Assembly (NCBI GenBank): GCA_900553165.1
Contig: USCN01000081.1
Location: forward strand, 1-6,248
Direction: 5' to 3'
DNA from: an uncultured Collinsella sp.
GTDB taxonomy: Bacteria > Actinomycetota > Coriobacteriia > Coriobacteriales > Coriobacteriaceae
Length of the DNA stretch: 6,248 bases
Position 1 is the first letter of the stretch; each line of letters opens with the position of its first letter. Below are positions 5,036 through 6,248 of this stretch, in pieces. The position numbers and the translations under genes are program-made. The notes under the pieces are model-generated. The model ran no database searches. It had not been told where the DNA came from and saw only the letters and a list, made by a program, of their open reading frames with translations.

Positions 5036-5828
5036 AGTCTTCGTCGTCTTCGAGCGGATCGTAGTCGGAATCGACACCGGCGGCTGCATGGGAACCGTTG
5101 AACTTGAAGCCCATGAAGACGACAGCCAGGCACACACCGATCAGAGCGACCGCGATGACGGACAGGTTGAGGTAAGCGGCGAGCAGGAAACCGATGAACA
5201 GGAACGGAGTCATACCCTTCTTGATCATCATGGTGAGCAGCAGGGCCAAGCCGTAGGCGGTCATGATCTTGGTCGAAACGTTAAGACCGGTGGACAGCCA
5301 CTCGGGAACCATGTTGACGATGGCCTGAACCAGGTCGGTGCCAACAAAGACGGCGAGGAAGATCGGCAGGAAGTACATGACAGCGTACAGACCGGAGCCG
5401 GCGCAGATGTGCATACGGTAGGCGGTCTTGAACTTTCCGTTATCGATCGCGCTATCAGCCACATGGGTGAGGGCGGCGATGATGGAACGGAACACGATGC
5501 CGAGAAGCTGACCCAGGACGGCGACCGGGATGGCGATCGTCATGGCGGTCTCGGCGGAAGCATCGGTCAGGCACGCAAAGGCAGCGGCCACGATGCCGCC
5601 CAGGACCATATCGGGCGGAACGGCGGCGCCGACCTGCACCAGGCCCATGGACACGAGCTCGACGGCGGCACCGACGGCAAGGCCGGTGGGCACATCGCCC
5701 AGCAGCAGACCGACGAGCGTAGCGCCGACGAGGGGCTGCTCGAAGTTAAGACGACCGAGCAGGCGGGAGTCCCACATGCAGAACACGCCGACGAGGCCGA
5801 CGAGCACCGCACTGATGAACGTATTCAT
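5034..5828 (-). CDS. PTS mannose/sorbose-family EIIC subunit
   Basis: Integral membrane subunit which, with EIID, forms the sugar channel of a mannose-class PTS. The 264 residues match the usual length. It is hydrophobic nearly throughout, with membrane segments around residues 3-18, 32-60, 72-88, 96-120, 140-163, 186-202 and 207-241. The GDVPTGLAVGAAVELVSMGLVQVGAAVPPD-like region (about 44-73; shown here only as a guide, key residues G44, E57, G66, P71-P72) is the signature part of the family. The ATG at 5826-5828 has AAAGGAG (5835-5841) six bases upstream. The EIIB stop is 36 bp upstream and the EIID ATG 13 bp downstream, so the three are surely cotranscribed. The last 12 residues (VDSDYDPLEDDED region, 252-264) form a strongly acidic tail after the last membrane segment, not needed for the fold. 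Substrate cannot be assigned from this subunit alone. Confidence 0.95.
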   Translation of the reverse strand: MNTFISAVLVGLVGVFCMWDSRLLGRLNFEQPLVGATLVGLLLGDVPTGLAVGAAVELVSMGLVQVGAAVPPDMVLGGIVAAAFACLTDASAETAMTIAIPVAVLGQLLGIVFRSIIAALTHVADSAIDNGKFKTAYRMHICAGSGLYAVMYFLPIFLAVFVGTDLVQAIVNMVPEWLSTGLNVSTKIMTAYGLALLLTMMIKKGMTPFLFIGFLLAAYLNLSVIAVALIGVCLAVVFMGFKFNGSHAAAGVDSDYDPLEDDED

Positions 5829-5864
5829 ACCCTTCTCCTTTCAGTCAGGCAAAAGCCTGGTTGA

Positions 5865-6248
5865 TTACAGCTTGGCGTCGATGTCGACGCTCTGATACGT
5901 AGGGGTCTGCTGGACGTAGAGCTTAATGCCCATGTCGAGCAGCTGGTTGACGTCGGCCTTCTGGGTGGCGTCGAGGAAGACGGAGCTGTCCTTGCCGCCG
6001 ACCTGATCGGCACCGTCGTGGTTGGCGGTGGCGCCCAGGTTGATGGCGTCGAGCTTGTAGCCCTGGCAGAACTGCAGCATCTCGGCAGTGTTGCCAAAGA
6101 CGAACATGACGCGCTCGCCGAGGGTGTTGAGCTTGTCCATCTTGGCGAGGGCACGCTCGACGGTGAAGACGTTCAGGCGCACGCCCTGAGGCTTGGCCAG
6201 CTTAAGAGCGCCCTTCAACCAAACCCGCCACCCCAGATGAAATCCTGT
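5865..6248 (-). CDS. PTS mannose/sorbose-family EIIB subunit, partial (5' end outside window)
   Basis: Cytoplasmic phosphocarrier that passes phosphate from EIIA to the incoming sugar in a mannose-type PTS. The frame is open to the window edge, giving 127 codons; full EIIB proteins are about 160 residues, so the N-terminal third with the phosphorylated His (RLIHGQV-type motif) is missing. What is visible fits the EIIB fold: an LAKPQGVRLNV segment, then GERVMFVFGN, the INLGATANHDG stretch, and a C-terminal LLDMGIKLYVQQTPT segment. EIIC follows after 36 bp, the usual B-C-D order of this family. A TTG at 6216-6218 could be mistaken for the start, but it lies inside the conserved domain. The ten codons at 6219-6248 (TGFHLGWRVW) do not resemble the family sequence expected there (an ND/SDEVA-type strand-loop), so the edge may be chimeric or divergent. 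Family assignment is firm; sugar specificity is unknown. Confidence 0.88.
   Translation of the reverse strand, partial: TGFHLGWRVWLKGALKLAKPQGVRLNVFTVERALAKMDKLNTLGERVMFVFGNTAEMLQFCQGYKLDAINLGATANHDGADQVGGKDSSVFLDATQKADVNQLLDMGIKLYVQQTPTYQSVDIDAKL

Noticed and set aside
3047..5101. 684-codon open frame on the plus strand across the deglycase and EIID genes
   Set aside because: It is antisense to two clear protein families. It reads as low-complexity G/V/H/D-rich sequence with no domain, an effect of GC-rich codons on the other strand.
5021..5137. N-terminal extension of EIID by 39 residues
   Set aside because: The extension overlaps EIIC in another frame, is Ser/Thr-rich and unlike EIID; the strong AAGGAGG before 5020 marks the true start.

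Overview
All six recognisable genes lie on the minus strand, so the window reads biologically from right (6248) to left (1). The GC-rich coding sequence, strong AAGGAGG-type ribosome sites and gene content suggest a gut actinobacterium of the Coriobacteriia, most probably Collinsella or a close relative. This is an inference from style and gene content; no marker gene is present to prove it.

Right part (about 3000-6248): a mannose/sorbose-family phosphotransferase (PTS) permease, EIIB (5' end missing, cut by the window edge), EIIC and EIID, tightly packed. It is followed after 198 bp by a two-SIS-domain sugar-phosphate enzyme of the FrlB/FraB type (Amadori-product 6-phosphate deglycase). A strong Rho-independent terminator at 2939-2970 closes this unit. 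The simplest reading is that the PTS imports and phosphorylates an amino-sugar conjugate such as fructoselysine or glucoselysine, and the SIS enzyme splits the 6-phosphate into a hexose phosphate and the free amino acid. The exact substrate cannot be read from sequence. EIIA and the phosphoryl-accepting His of EIIB lie outside the window.

Middle (2215-2844): a HAD-superfamily phosphatase that looks like beta-phosphoglucomutase but lacks the mutase His. It is separated from the PTS unit by the terminator and is preceded by a small hairpin repeat abutting its ribosome site. A related hairpin lies between EIID and the deglycase gene.

Left part (31-1862): a YitT-type membrane protein (GTG start) and a GntR/UTRA transcriptional regulator whose gene is followed by a perfect 12-bp hairpin. 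The 352-bp gap between the HAD and YitT genes holds no gene but contains a large interrupted inverted repeat (1998-2120), a second hairpin, a short direct repeat and the probable YitT promoter.

No RNA gene, CRISPR array, insertion sequence or transposase was seen. The observations most worth following are the deglycase/PTS pairing, the two related 13-nt-loop hairpin elements, the large inverted repeat, and the off-family sequence at the extreme right edge of EIIB.
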